Positions 1-7,791 of a DNA stretch of 33,588 nucleotides are shown here, piece after piece (positions within the stretch are counted from its first letter, which is position 1; every line of letters begins with the position of its first letter). Below the pieces are notes generated by a model that saw only the letters and a list, made by a program, of their open reading frames with translations, had not been told where the DNA came from and searched no databases. Origin of the DNA: Planctomycetota bacterium (GTDB lineage: Bacteria > Planctomycetota > Planctomycetia > Pirellulales > Pirellulaceae); the NCBI GenBank assembly GCA_029259935.1, contig JAJDEH010000317.1, positions 1 to 33,588 on the forward strand. The letters run 5' to 3'. The position numbers were made by a program, and so were the translations under genes.

Positions 1-70
1 AAAGCACCAACTGCTCGCGCGGCTCCGGAGCATCTTGCCAATAAACATCCTTCGGCTGTCGCTGACTCAT
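1..70 (-). CDS. 5' end of a probable transposase (partial)
   Basis: Only the first 23 codons are in the window; the gene runs off the left edge. The ATG is preceded by an AGGAAGG ribosome binding site about 10 bases upstream, so a real start is likely. The peptide begins MSQRQPKDVYW and continues with a PREQLVL motif. This resembles, from memory, the N-termini of IS1182-type (DUF772) transposases that are common in planctomycetes. The gene itself is fairly well supported by start and ribosome binding site; the transposase label is tentative because no catalytic part is visible. Confidence 0.4.
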   Translation of the reverse strand, partial: MSQRQPKDVYWQDAPEPREQLVL

Positions 71-401
71 GGTGGCCCATCCTTCCTGGAGTCGAAAAGC
101 TGTGACCAAATTTAGCGCCAGCCGCCCAACTTGGCTAGACCTGCATGCCTCCCAAAATGGGGATACATTAAATCGACAAGCCCGCGGGTGGGAATCCGGC
201 ACGGTCTTCACAGCCACGGCATTTGCATCGAATTACCGCCAGCCTTTCCGCCACTCCTGGATTCCCGCCTGCGCTGGAATGACGGAAGGCACCGCGAGAA
301 CGCGGTGGATGCAAAAACGAAGGTGTCGCAGGCGGTTGCGGACTTTGAGTGTTGATCGCTTAGCGGAGTGGCGCGACGATTTATTTGGCCAGATGGGCGC
401 A
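71..401. other. Gene-free stretch with a dispersed palindrome
   Basis: No reading frame here has a convincing start, ribosome binding site or recognisable protein. It holds the dRS3-like palindrome at 261-280 and a small hairpin, ACCGCG-AGAA-CGCGGT, at 291-306. It probably serves as spacer between the partial gene at the left edge and the terminator at 402-438. Confidence 0.5.
261..280. repeat. dRS3-like palindromic repeat
   Basis: The sequence has the form ATTCC-C-GC-CTGC-GC-T-GGAAT: a stem of five plus two base pairs with one C/T mismatch and a four-base loop. It sits in the context CTGG...GACGG. This matches the widespread dispersed element with core ATTCCC-N8-GGGAAT, known as dRS3 in Neisseria and seen in many other bacteria. 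One copy is visible in this window. The adjacent 6-bp hairpin at 291-306 may belong to the same unit. Confidence 0.6.
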
Positions 402-438
402 AAAAAATGTGCCGCAGGTGGGGCAGACACTGCGGCAC
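402..438 (-). terminator. Rho-independent terminator (minus strand)
   Basis: A perfect 9-bp stem (GTGCCGCAG / CTGCGGCAC at 409-417 and 430-438) with a 12-base loop is followed on the minus strand by ATTTTTTTG. This is a classical intrinsic terminator. It lies about 285 bases beyond the stop of the M56 peptidase gene and is the most likely end of the BlaI/M56 transcript. Confidence 0.75.
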
Positions 439-440
439 GA

Positions 441-479
441 GGTGACGGCTATTAATGGGGCAGTGAGATTGCCGTCACC
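441..479. repeat. Second perfect 9-bp inverted repeat
   Basis: GGTGACGGC (441-449) and GCCGTCACC (471-479) are perfect inverted repeats around a 21-base loop. The pair lies two bases from the terminator hairpin, so a minus-strand transcript meets two consecutive hairpins before the T run. No coding explanation is visible. Confidence 0.6.
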
Positions 480-723
480 CCACAAAAGAGATACTCAATT
501 ATACGAATTCGTCCGAGAAATACTAGGGGCAGAATTCACGGATTGGCGGAACGCCACAATTCGGTTCTGGTATCCAGACGATTCGCCCAATGCGGCTGCG
601 CGGCACACGTTTCAAAGGCACCCAAACGCACTGATAACGCGAGACGCAGCCCGATTGCAAGGATTGTCTAGGTTGCCATGCCCTCCATGTGGGTATACAC
701 GCTTCCCCCCAAGCACTGCTCGA

Positions 724-2853
724 TCATTCCGACTTGAGAATGGGCCGGTCGCTGCAGAACAAGACGTAGCGGCCATCCGGAGAAAAAGCGAGACTCGCTA
801 TCTTGTTATCTTCGATTTCGGGTTCGAGGCGTTTGGCGGGCTCGTCTTTATCCGTGCGCAGGATGTACAGCGCCGTGCCGGTCTTGGCCCGGCCGGTGAA
901 TACGCAGCGGTGTGTCTTCGTCGAGTAGACGGGACACGCCGGGGCGACATTCAAGTCCTCGCCGCGGCGCCACAGGACCCGCTTGATCTTCGCAGCGGAA
1001 GGCGTCGAAATGTCGACCAACGCGATGCCTGTTCCACGATCGGAAACAACGACCGACAAAATGGAATCCGGGTCACCGCCCCAACTCGTTTGCGAGTAAA
1101 ACTTGTGGCCGGCCAGCGAAATAGGCTCGACCTCACCCGTTTCGGCGTCGACCAGCGACAACTTCCGATCGCTGGAAAATCCAGTGACCAGCAGCTTCTT
1201 GCCATCTGGCGACCATTTGGGGATTCCGCTTCCTCCCAGGCGCCGACGGTTTGTGCCGTCGGCATCCATCACCCAAATGCCGCCAGCACCCGTATTCAAT
1301 TGAAAAGCGATTCGTTTGCCGTCAGGTGAAGGACTGGGGCAGTTGCCCGCGCCAAGATCCGTTGGGTCGGCGGTCATTTTCAGCAGATCGACGACCAGCA
1401 ACCGAGTTCTGCTCCAGGATTGATTCGGCGTGGCGTCGAAATAGATCCTTGCGCCGTCGTGCGACCAACAGGGTGTTCCACAGTAATTCAATTCTGGCTG
1501 AGGCGAGTTGGCGACCAGGGTAACGTCGCCCCGGGCCACATCGATGGCAAACACGTTCAGCAAGCCTTGCTCTTTAATGTCCGCCATGGGGCGTCGATTT
1601 AAGGCGCCGATCAGTCGCTTCGCGGTTTGGGAAACCTCGGTCTCCCTTTCCGCGGCTGGCGTGGATTCGGCAGGACGGTTGTTGCCGGCGTCGCCTGCCG
1701 CGGGTGGAGCGGCGGCGCGGATGAATTGGCTGCCGGCCACGACCACCAACAGGGCCAACAGGCACACCGTGATCATCGAGGCTCGCGACGAATGCACATG
1801 AATCCCCGGGTTGCGTCTCGAATCGAGCAGGTCGGAAATGCGGTCCTCCAAACGCCAGTGCCGGTGCAGCATCCCTATTGCTCCTGGCATGATTCGGGGA
1901 CGGGGCATGAGTTCGCACACGCGCAGCAGCGTGCGGCCGTATTCGACCGGCGCGGCAACCGACAATACAAAGTTGTCGCACACCTCCTCACGCGCGCGGG
2001 CCAGGTGCGCGTTGAGGAGGTGAATCAACGGATGCGGCCAAAGCACCACACCGATGACTTGTTGCAGCAGAAGCACGATTTGGTCGCGGCGTAACACGTG
2101 GGCCGTTTCGTGGAGCAAAACATCTCGCAGTTCTTCGTTGGTCAACACGCCCATCAGTTTGCACGGAATCAAGATTCTGGGTTGCCGAATTCCTGCCACC
2201 GTCGGGCTATCGACACTGGACGAACAGAAGGTGGGAGGAAACGACGGGACGCCAAGAATACGGCAGATCTCTCTTTCCACGGACCGATGACGCGACAATT
2301 CGACCGGTCGCGCACGGCGCAAAATCCGCCGCAATCGCTGGTGGCTTCGAACAAGGCCGGTCAAGCCAACAACACAACCGGCCAGCCAAATCATTACGAG
2401 GATCGCCGTTGCCCGTGGAATGTAGCTGGCGACGCTCGGTGATGCAACTCGCGGCGCGGCATCCATCCGCGCGGCGTGCGGTGGCTTGGCAACGACATGG
2501 CCGCGATTTATTTCGCGTTCTTCGGGCGTATGTATGTTGCCAAGGGATAAATCCAAATCGAATTGCGTTTGCGGTCCTCCAACCGTGGGAACCGTCCAAG
2601 AGACAGGCAGGGCCAAGAGGGAGAAGCTGGCGCGCTGAAAGCCCGCCGCGATCGCCGGGATGATCAAGACACCAAGCAGCGCGGAAAGCAGCAAATAATA
2701 GCGCAGTGCCGCGTCACGCCGAAATCGTCGTGCCAGAAAAAGAACTAGTGCCAGAAACAGAGTGATTTGCAACCCGACGTTGGTCGCGAAGGCCATCGCT
2801 TGGCGGTCGACAACCCAGTCACTCAGCGCGTCAATGATTGGTGCCATGGTCAT
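724..2853 (-). CDS. BlaR1-like M56 membrane peptidase with C-terminal TolB/PD40 domain
   Basis: The 709-residue membrane sensor-protease begins with several hydrophobic helices (about residues 25-75 and 150-170). The zinc site HETAH lies near residue 248, and the downstream AREEVCDN segment probably supplies the third ligand. A further membrane helix lies near 365-385. From about 424 to the end there are repeated WSPDGKK/FSPDGRY-type motifs of PD40/TolB beta-propellers, probably outside the membrane. BlaR1-family proteases respond to an external ligand by cleaving a cytosolic repressor. Here the usual penicillin-binding sensor is replaced by the propeller, so the signal is probably not a beta-lactam. 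The start overlaps the BlaI stop by four bases (ATGA), which indicates translational coupling. Confidence 0.88.
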   Translation of the reverse strand: MTMAPIIDALSDWVVDRQAMAFATNVGLQITLFLALVLFLARRFRRDAALRYYLLLSALLGVLIIPAIAAGFQRASFSLLALPVSWTVPTVGGPQTQFDLDLSLGNIHTPEEREINRGHVVAKPPHAARMDAAPRVASPSVASYIPRATAILVMIWLAGCVVGLTGLVRSHQRLRRILRRARPVELSRHRSVEREICRILGVPSFPPTFCSSSVDSPTVAGIRQPRILIPCKLMGVLTNEELRDVLLHETAHVLRRDQIVLLLQQVIGVVLWPHPLIHLLNAHLARAREEVCDNFVLSVAAPVEYGRTLLRVCELMPRPRIMPGAIGMLHRHWRLEDRISDLLDSRRNPGIHVHSSRASMITVCLLALLVVVAGSQFIRAAAPPAAGDAGNNRPAESTPAAERETEVSQTAKRLIGALNRRPMADIKEQGLLNVFAIDVARGDVTLVANSPQPELNYCGTPCWSHDGARIYFDATPNQSWSRTRLLVVDLLKMTADPTDLGAGNCPSPSPDGKRIAFQLNTGAGGIWVMDADGTNRRRLGGSGIPKWSPDGKKLLVTGFSSDRKLSLVDAETGEVEPISLAGHKFYSQTSWGGDPDSILSVVVSDRGTGIALVDISTPSAAKIKRVLWRRGEDLNVAPACPVYSTKTHRCVFTGRAKTGTALYILRTDKDEPAKRLEPEIEDNKIASLAFSPDGRYVLFCSDRPILKSE

Positions 2854-3263
2854 TTCTCATTTTTTCGTTTGCCGCGGCGGGGTGCCTTGGCTGCCTGATT
2901 CAGCATGTCACGGATCCGCCGTGCTTCAGCTTCGGTCAACCCGCGGTAGTTGAGTAGGGCCGACATCAGTCGCTCCGGTTCACCGCCGCACGCTTTGTCG
3001 ACCATCTCCACAACGCGCTGACCGAGACTGACATCGCGCGGGACCATGGCGGAATAGAAAAAAGTGCGACCAATCACCCGATGCTGCAACCAACCCTTTT
3101 CTTCCATCCGCTCAAGCATCGTGCGGACGGTGTTGCGGGCGACGTCACGTTTCTCGGACAGAATGTCGCGAACTTCAAACGCCGAGACCTCACCTTGGTC
3201 CCAGACGATCTCCATGATTTCTCGCTGTCCCTCGGACAACGGCTGCGGCTCGGTCGGCGACAC
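2850..3263 (-). CDS. BlaI/MecI/CopY-family transcriptional repressor
   Basis: A 137-residue winged-helix repressor. LSEGQREIMEIVW, the VRDILSE segment and NTVRTMLERMEEKGWL form the family's DNA-binding helices; the C-terminal part (SLGQRVVEMVDKA... LTEAEARRIRDML) is the dimerisation and cleavage region. I chose the GTG at 3261-3263 because AAGGAG lies six bases upstream; a longer frame would begin with TTG inside the -35 box and is excluded. The gene is followed directly by the M56 peptidase, the usual BlaI/BlaR1 order. It probably represses its own operon through the palindrome overlapping the promoter. The regulated targets beyond the pair are unknown. Confidence 0.9.
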   Translation of the reverse strand: MSPTEPQPLSEGQREIMEIVWDQGEVSAFEVRDILSEKRDVARNTVRTMLERMEEKGWLQHRVIGRTFFYSAMVPRDVSLGQRVVEMVDKACGGEPERLMSALLNYRGLTEAEARRIRDMLNQAAKAPRRGKRKNEK

Positions 3264-3296
3264 GAGGCTCTCCTTGACTATGAATGTAACCGTGAT

Positions 3297-3312
3297 GGCT
3301 ATAAACGTAGCC
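3297..3312. promoter_or_regulatory. Probable BlaI operator palindrome
   Basis: GGCTA-N6-TAGCC is a perfect inverted repeat. Its core (minus strand, CTACGTTTATAG) resembles the TAC-N-GTA half-site design of BlaI-family operators. It covers the -10 element of the promoter just upstream of the repressor gene, so binding would block transcription. Confidence 0.6.
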
Positions 3313-3332
3313 ATAATGTTCCACGCTGTCAA
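3304..3332 (-). promoter_or_regulatory. Sigma-70-like promoter of the BlaI/M56 operon
   Basis: A perfect -35 TTGACA (3327-3332) is followed by a 17-base spacer and TACGTT (3304-3309, three of six matches). The start codon lies about 40 bases downstream, after an AAGGAG ribosome binding site. The -10 is weak and is overlapped by the operator palindrome. Confidence 0.6.
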
Positions 3333-3411
3333 GTTTTTGGCCTAAACGGTTTCCGTGCGGGCCCAAAACGGCTGAGGCGATGGATCTGCCACGATTGCCA
3401 GGGGTCTAGCG

Positions 3412-3435
3412 TCAAAACCGGGCCTTGCGGCCTGG
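3412..3435 (-). terminator. Possible terminator after the deacetylase gene
   Basis: On the minus strand CCAGGCC-GCAA-GGCCCGG forms a stem with one A/C mismatch and a GNRA tetraloop, followed by TTTT. It begins about 30 bases beyond the deacetylase stop. The short T run makes it a modest candidate. Confidence 0.4.
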
Positions 3436-3465
3436 GAACTCGCAATCGTCCAGGTCCGGCAACCG

Positions 3466-4848
3466 TTACGGATGAGGCATGTTCTCGATTGCGAATTCGC
3501 CGTCGGTTGGAAGGACATCAAACCGCAGTACGACTTTGTCCGCTTGGCCCTGTTTCCGAACATCTAGCTTCTTGCCATGGAGATCCGTGACCACGGTGCG
3601 TTCCGCCGCCCAGGATTCTGGCAGTGTTACGGCGATGGTCAACGAATGATCGTAGAGTTCCGCTTCCGTCGTGCAGGAAAGTTTCAGGACGATCCGCCGC
3701 TCGCCCATGTTCTCAATACTTAGTTTGGCTGCGCGACGCTCGCTAAGATATTTGTGGATGTCGGCCATGCCGGCGATCCACAGTTGGTCCTGATGCTTCT
3801 TGGCGATATCCAAAGCGGCCCGGAAATTGGCTTCGCTTGTGCTAAGTCCGTCTCCGATGTAGTGATAGTGCACCTTGAACCACAGGCCGCGTTCCAGATG
3901 AGCATCGAGCAATCTTCGAAATGTCGCGATCCGCTTGCCGTAGGTGTCATCCATGCCGGTTGAATTGGACGAGGCATCGAAGAGTTGATACTTGTCAAGG
4001 TAATACCGCAACGGCCGGGTCGTAACCCATTGCGTCCCGCCGCCAAGATTCAGCGCTAACAGCTTGCTTTTCTTGGGAAACAATTTCCAGATGGCTTTCG
4101 CGGCGTCGCCGACTTCATGTTCCATCAATTCGTGATTCGTCGCACCGCGGTGATTCATGGTATGGTTCGCGAATTCGTGAAGTCCGCGATCGGCGACGGC
4201 TTCCCACTCGGCACGGTGATCCTCGAATGCAGATCGCCGCCGACTGTTCGGAGGATGTCCACCCGGATTGACCATGAAGGTTCCCCGAAATCCGTATTCA
4301 TTCAGTATGGGGATGGCTTTGCTCAAATGAGTCGGATGTGAATCGTCGAATCGGATACTGAGTGCGGCGCGCCGATCATCGTGCCACCTGCAAATCGTGG
4401 CACTCAAACCCGTCTTGGGATCCGTCGCGTGGCGTTCTTTCTCCGACCGTAACCGTGGCCTGTTGTCCTCCGGGTCGACGGCATGAACGACAAAAGCACT
4501 TCGCTCGGGCGGCACCGCGATCAACAGCTTGTGCCATTCAATTCCGCCTCGCCGAACAGGTACGGCCCGTCCCTTGGAATCGAGTACCTCGACATCGAGG
4601 AATGGCCAAGCATTCGGTCCCGTTATCGGAAGATCGACGCGGAGTAAGAGTTCTTCTCGCTCGGTTTGGGGATCGACATTGATTCGCAATTTATATTTAT
4701 CGACCGCGTCGATCGAGAGTGTCGCCGCTCCCGAATAATCGACGAAGTCGACCTTAACCTCGGCCACCTCAGCCGCAGCGGCGGGGCCGAGCATCGCGGA
4801 TGCGCAGAGCAGTCCAATCGAGCATCGCATGAATAGGCGGTATTTCAA
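3466..4848 (-). CDS. Secreted polysaccharide deacetylase (NodB-fold) family protein
   Basis: About 460 residues. A signal peptide ends near an AAAAEVAE cleavage region. After a beta-rich N-terminal domain, the NodB-type core shows IRFDDS (the TFDD-like motif with catalytic and metal aspartates), GFRGTFMVNPG, and ANHTMNH, matching the H-[ST]-x-x-H metal motif. The family removes acetyl groups from carbohydrate polymers, or in some members has lost activity; the substrate cannot be told. The start is uncertain: TTG at 4848 gives a good n-region (MKYRLFMR) with GGTG upstream, while ATG at 4830 lacks a ribosome binding site. A TTG at 4878 would add ten polar residues. It appears monocistronic. 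Confidence 0.8.
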   Translation of the reverse strand: MKYRLFMRCSIGLLCASAMLGPAAAAEVAEVKVDFVDYSGAATLSIDAVDKYKLRINVDPQTEREELLLRVDLPITGPNAWPFLDVEVLDSKGRAVPVRRGGIEWHKLLIAVPPERSAFVVHAVDPEDNRPRLRSEKERHATDPKTGLSATICRWHDDRRAALSIRFDDSHPTHLSKAIPILNEYGFRGTFMVNPGGHPPNSRRRSAFEDHRAEWEAVADRGLHEFANHTMNHRGATNHELMEHEVGDAAKAIWKLFPKKSKLLALNLGGGTQWVTTRPLRYYLDKYQLFDASSNSTGMDDTYGKRIATFRRLLDAHLERGLWFKVHYHYIGDGLSTSEANFRAALDIAKKHQDQLWIAGMADIHKYLSERRAAKLSIENMGERRIVLKLSCTTEAELYDHSLTIAVTLPESWAAERTVVTDLHGKKLDVRKQGQADKVVLRFDVLPTDGEFAIENMPHP

Positions 4849-4957
4849 CTCTTCACCGTTTCCGTTTTGTCGTGACAACCGTAGCCAATTACGATTCTAT
4901 CACCGTGGGGAAAGGGTTCACTAGTCCGTGCGAAACACTGCCCATGACCGCGACACT

Positions 4958-5671
4958 TCAAAACCACTTCAAGCACTCCGTCAATGTTTCCTCGTAGGCG
5001 TCAAGCCCTGCAAGGATTGCGGAAGAGCGCATGAACTTTTTCCGAGCATCGCTCAGGTACTCCTGCATTTCATCCGGTAAGTGCTGCCCACCGTCTGAAA
5101 CTGAAGGCTCCCATGCAAGGCGACGGGACTTCAGGAACTTGTTGACAGCCGCCATCTCTCGCAAGGCCGACGCGACCTTGGTGATTTTCTTGTCGTAGAT
5201 TTCCTGAGCGATAGATGAGCTTGAGAACAACTCGTCGAATAGGGCGGTGTTAGACTTCTTAGAGGTAAGCGCTGCCTTGGCAATCGCCTCCCAAATCGGG
5301 AGACAAATGAGTGAAAACATGACGCGGCGGTCATGGAGATGATTTTGGCGACCATCGCTCATGTTGCGTTCAAAGTTCCACAGCGCGCATTCCAAAGTGT
5401 TGATGGGCCAGCAATCGTGGATCCGAAGTGCTTCTTCATCCACCTTGAAGTCGCCCGATTTGAGTTTAGCCTGGAAGTACTTCAGCAACAGGCCGGCGTT
5501 GGGCTCGCGCTCCTTGATGCCGTCAATGCTCCCTAGTCGATCGGAGCATCCTTTTACCGCGAGGGCGATCGGTCGAAAGGCGCTACCGGTTGGCTCAAGC
5601 AAAACCAACGCCGCATCGCTCGGAAGCAGGCTGACGCCGGTGAGCATGCATTGGTTGTCGTAAAGTCCCAC
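4958..5671 (-). CDS. Conserved-looking protein of unknown function
   Basis: A 237-residue soluble protein starting at a GTG with a clear AGGGGA five bases upstream. It begins MGLYDNQCMLTGVSL and then carries PIALAVKG and a GSIDGI motif, followed by a mostly helical, Lys/Glu-rich C-terminal half. The opening resembles hypothetical proteins I recall from planctomycetes and other large-genome bacteria, but I know no function. There is no signal peptide, membrane segment or catalytic motif that I recognise. It stands between two secreted hydrolases without close coupling. Confidence 0.7.
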   Translation of the reverse strand: MGLYDNQCMLTGVSLLPSDAALVLLEPTGSAFRPIALAVKGCSDRLGSIDGIKEREPNAGLLLKYFQAKLKSGDFKVDEEALRIHDCWPINTLECALWNFERNMSDGRQNHLHDRRVMFSLICLPIWEAIAKAALTSKKSNTALFDELFSSSSIAQEIYDKKITKVASALREMAAVNKFLKSRRLAWEPSVSDGGQHLPDEMQEYLSDARKKFMRSSAILAGLDAYEETLTECLKWF

Positions 5672-5828
5672 GCCAATCCCCTAGTAATGTAGTCGCATGA
5701 TGAAGTTCCCCATGAATTGGTGATGCCCCGCCGATCAGTGGCTCGGCCAGTCAGTTTACCCGAATTCGAACGAGCCAACCACGATTTGTTTTGTGGATTG
5801 AGAATGGTGATCGCGCGGCTGGTCGGAT

Positions 5829-6734
5829 TCAGTTTGCCTGTTTTAGATGACGGTCGAAGAATTCGATCACGGTGGACCGCAAGTCCTGCTGTTTCGGTTG
5901 CAAATGAAAACTGTGCGGTGCCCCTTCGATGACGATCAACTGGGACGGAATCTTGGCGGCTCGTAGCCGCTGGTGCAGAATTCGCGACTGTTCTACCGGA
6001 ACTAGAGCGTCCTTCGTACCGTGAAGGATGAGGGCCGGTGGATCGTCCGTAGTGATGTACGTTACAGGCGAAGCCTGTCGGCACAGTTGCTCCTGCGCCT
6101 CGGTCATCGAATTGTCTTTGAGGCGAGCTTGCTCAACCACATCATGCACTCCGTACATCGGCACGACCGCCTGAATGCGGCATGAGTACTTACTTAATGC
6201 CCCGTCCGGATCGAGTCCATCTTCCTTGTGCGTGGTCGCCAGCATCGCCACGAGATGACCACCGGCGGAACCCCCGATCGCGCCGATATGGTCCTGGTCG
6301 ATTGAATATTTGTCGGCGTGCCGTCTGAGAAAACGAACCGCGTTCTTGCAGTCGTGCAGGTTGCCCGGCCAGATCTCTTGCAAGCGAGTCGCCAAATGGT
6401 CACTTTTCTTGCTCAGGCGATAATTCACGCTGGCACAAACATAACCGGCCGCCGCCAAAGTGTTGCCGATATTCTGTTCGCGCTTGGCCGCCTTGTCTCC
6501 GCCATGCCAGCCGCCGCCGTGGATGATAACAATCGCCGGCCGCCGCCCGCCGTCATCACGAACGGGCAAATAAAGATCGAGCTTCTCGGCCCGGCCTTTG
6601 CTAAGATAGGCCACGTTCTTGACGATGCGCACTCCGTTAGGGCCGGCGTCCTGATCTTCCGCGATCAACGGAACTGCGAGAACTGCCAATTGGAGCAATA
6701 CAGCGCTTGCGGCCAATCCATTTGGAATACTCAT
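5829..6734 (-). CDS. Secreted alpha/beta-hydrolase (esterase/lipase-like)
   Basis: A 301-residue enzyme with an N-terminal signal peptide (hydrophobic stretch at residues 8-24). HGGGW (about 73-77) is the oxyanion-hole motif of the hormone-sensitive-lipase/BD-FAE type. GGSAGG carries the nucleophilic serine, HGTKDALVP supplies the acid, and APHSFHL supplies the histidine. The triad is therefore complete. Such proteins deacylate small or carbohydrate esters; the natural substrate is unknown. AAGGTGG precedes the ATG. It is divergent from the catabolic operon at 6967, so a role in de-esterifying the same sugar is possible but unproven. Confidence 0.85.
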   Translation of the reverse strand: MSIPNGLAASAVLLQLAVLAVPLIAEDQDAGPNGVRIVKNVAYLSKGRAEKLDLYLPVRDDGGRRPAIVIIHGGGWHGGDKAAKREQNIGNTLAAAGYVCASVNYRLSKKSDHLATRLQEIWPGNLHDCKNAVRFLRRHADKYSIDQDHIGAIGGSAGGHLVAMLATTHKEDGLDPDGALSKYSCRIQAVVPMYGVHDVVEQARLKDNSMTEAQEQLCRQASPVTYITTDDPPALILHGTKDALVPVEQSRILHQRLRAAKIPSQLIVIEGAPHSFHLQPKQQDLRSTVIEFFDRHLKQAN

Positions 6735-6893
6735 TTTCCCACCTTGTGCTTTTTCAGTGACGAGCCATCGACTCTACATTAGCACACGCCAGGGAGAAAA
6801 TCTAAGTCCATCCGAATGCAATCGAGCGGACGTGCGAACGGGGGCCTCGTGTAAATCCGAATGCTACCGCGGAGTTCGGACCTCGTCACGAAT

Positions 6894-6921
6894 TTGACCG
6901 GCCGCGAGGATCGACTAAACT
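6894..6921 (+). promoter_or_regulatory. Candidate promoter of the catabolic operon
   Basis: TTGACC (6894-6899) and TAAACT (6916-6921) are separated by 16 bases, giving five and four matches to the sigma-70 boxes. It lies in the 232-base divergent region between the esterase and amidohydrolase genes, about 45 bases ahead of the first start codon. Confidence 0.45.
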
Positions 6922-6943
6922 CAGGCCCACCACAACGGTGACC

Positions 6944-6967
6944 ATGACTAACATTCTTCCAGCCTGA
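6944..6967 (+). CDS. Possible seven-codon leader ORF
   Basis: ATG ... TGA encodes MTNILPA and ends in TGATG, sharing one base with the start codon of the amidohydrolase gene. CGGTGA just upstream of its ATG could act as a weak ribosome binding site, whereas the amidohydrolase ATG has none of its own. Translational coupling through this leader is an inference from spacing only. Confidence 0.25.
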   Translation: MTNILPA

Positions 6968-7791
6968 TGATTTCCAGCATTCATGCTATCGATGTTCACG
7001 CGCATTTCGGCAACTATGTGCGATCGGGCAGTCTTGATTTAGTAAACTCCTTCGCTTCGGCGGACGCCGATACGGTTGTTCGCCGCGCGCGTGACGCGAA
7101 CGTCACCACCACGATCGCGTCGCCTCTTTCCGGCCTGCTGCCCCGTGGAGAAGCAAGTGCCTATCGAGGAAACGAAGAGGCGGTCGACGTGGTCGGCAAA
7201 ACGCCCGGCCTGCTGCAATGGGTGATCGTCAATCCGCTGCAACCCGTGACCTATCAACAGGCGAGAAATCTGCTTGCCCAACCGAAGTGCGTCGGAATCA
7301 AGCTGCATCCCGAAGAACACGTTTACCCGATCGACCAATATGGCCGTGAGCTGTTTGAATTCGCCGCTCGATATGACGCGGTCGTTTTGGTTCATAGCGG
7401 CGATTCCTACAGTCTTCCGGCCGCTTATCTTCCCTTCGCGAACGCCTTTCCAAATGTCTCGATCATCTTGGCGCACTTGGGGAACGGCGGCGGCGCGGCG
7501 GGCGATCCGACGCTTCAAGTTCGCGCGATACAAGCATCAAAAAACGGCAACGTCTTCACGGATACGTCGAGCGCGCGATCGATCTCACCAGGGCTGATTG
7601 AATGGGCCGTCGCGGAAATCGGTGCGGACCGAATCCTGTTCGGCACCGATACGCCGCTTTATCACACCGCCATGCAACGAATACGTGTCGATCAAGCCGA
7701 GATATCCGACGACGACAGAATGAAAATCCTGCGCGGCAATGCCATCGAACTGTGGTCGCCGGAACTGTTTGAGGAACACCCATCATGCTGA
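6967..7791 (+). CDS. Amidohydrolase family metal-dependent hydrolase (amidohydrolase_2 type)
   Basis: A 274-residue TIM-barrel hydrolase. DVHAHF near the N-terminus is the HxH metal motif; KLHPE and LVHSGD, then ILAHLG, carry further barrel histidines. LFGTDTP near the C-terminus carries the catalytic/metal aspartate. Members hydrolyse or decarboxylate cyclic acids and lactones; the substrate here is not evident. No signal peptide is visible, so it acts in the cytosol. Its end overlaps the next start by seven bases, so the two are made together. A lactonase or deacylation step in the pathway of the following lyase is a reasonable guess. Confidence 0.8.
   Translation: MISSIHAIDVHAHFGNYVRSGSLDLVNSFASADADTVVRRARDANVTTTIASPLSGLLPRGEASAYRGNEEAVDVVGKTPGLLQWVIVNPLQPVTYQQARNLLAQPKCVGIKLHPEEHVYPIDQYGRELFEFAARYDAVVLVHSGDSYSLPAAYLPFANAFPNVSIILAHLGNGGGAAGDPTLQVRAIQASKNGNVFTDTSSARSISPGLIEWAVAEIGADRILFGTDTPLYHTAMQRIRVDQAEISDDDRMKILRGNAIELWSPELFEEHPSC

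Noticed and set aside
403..510. Minus-strand short frame ending CPTCGTFFCAHLAK, resembling a small zinc ribbon
   Set aside because: The Cys-rich part is the translation of the terminator stem and its T run; there is no ribosome binding site or good start codon.
385..1329. 314-codon plus-strand frame
   Set aside because: It is antisense to the M56 peptidase gene, has no recognisable motif, and crosses the terminator hairpins.
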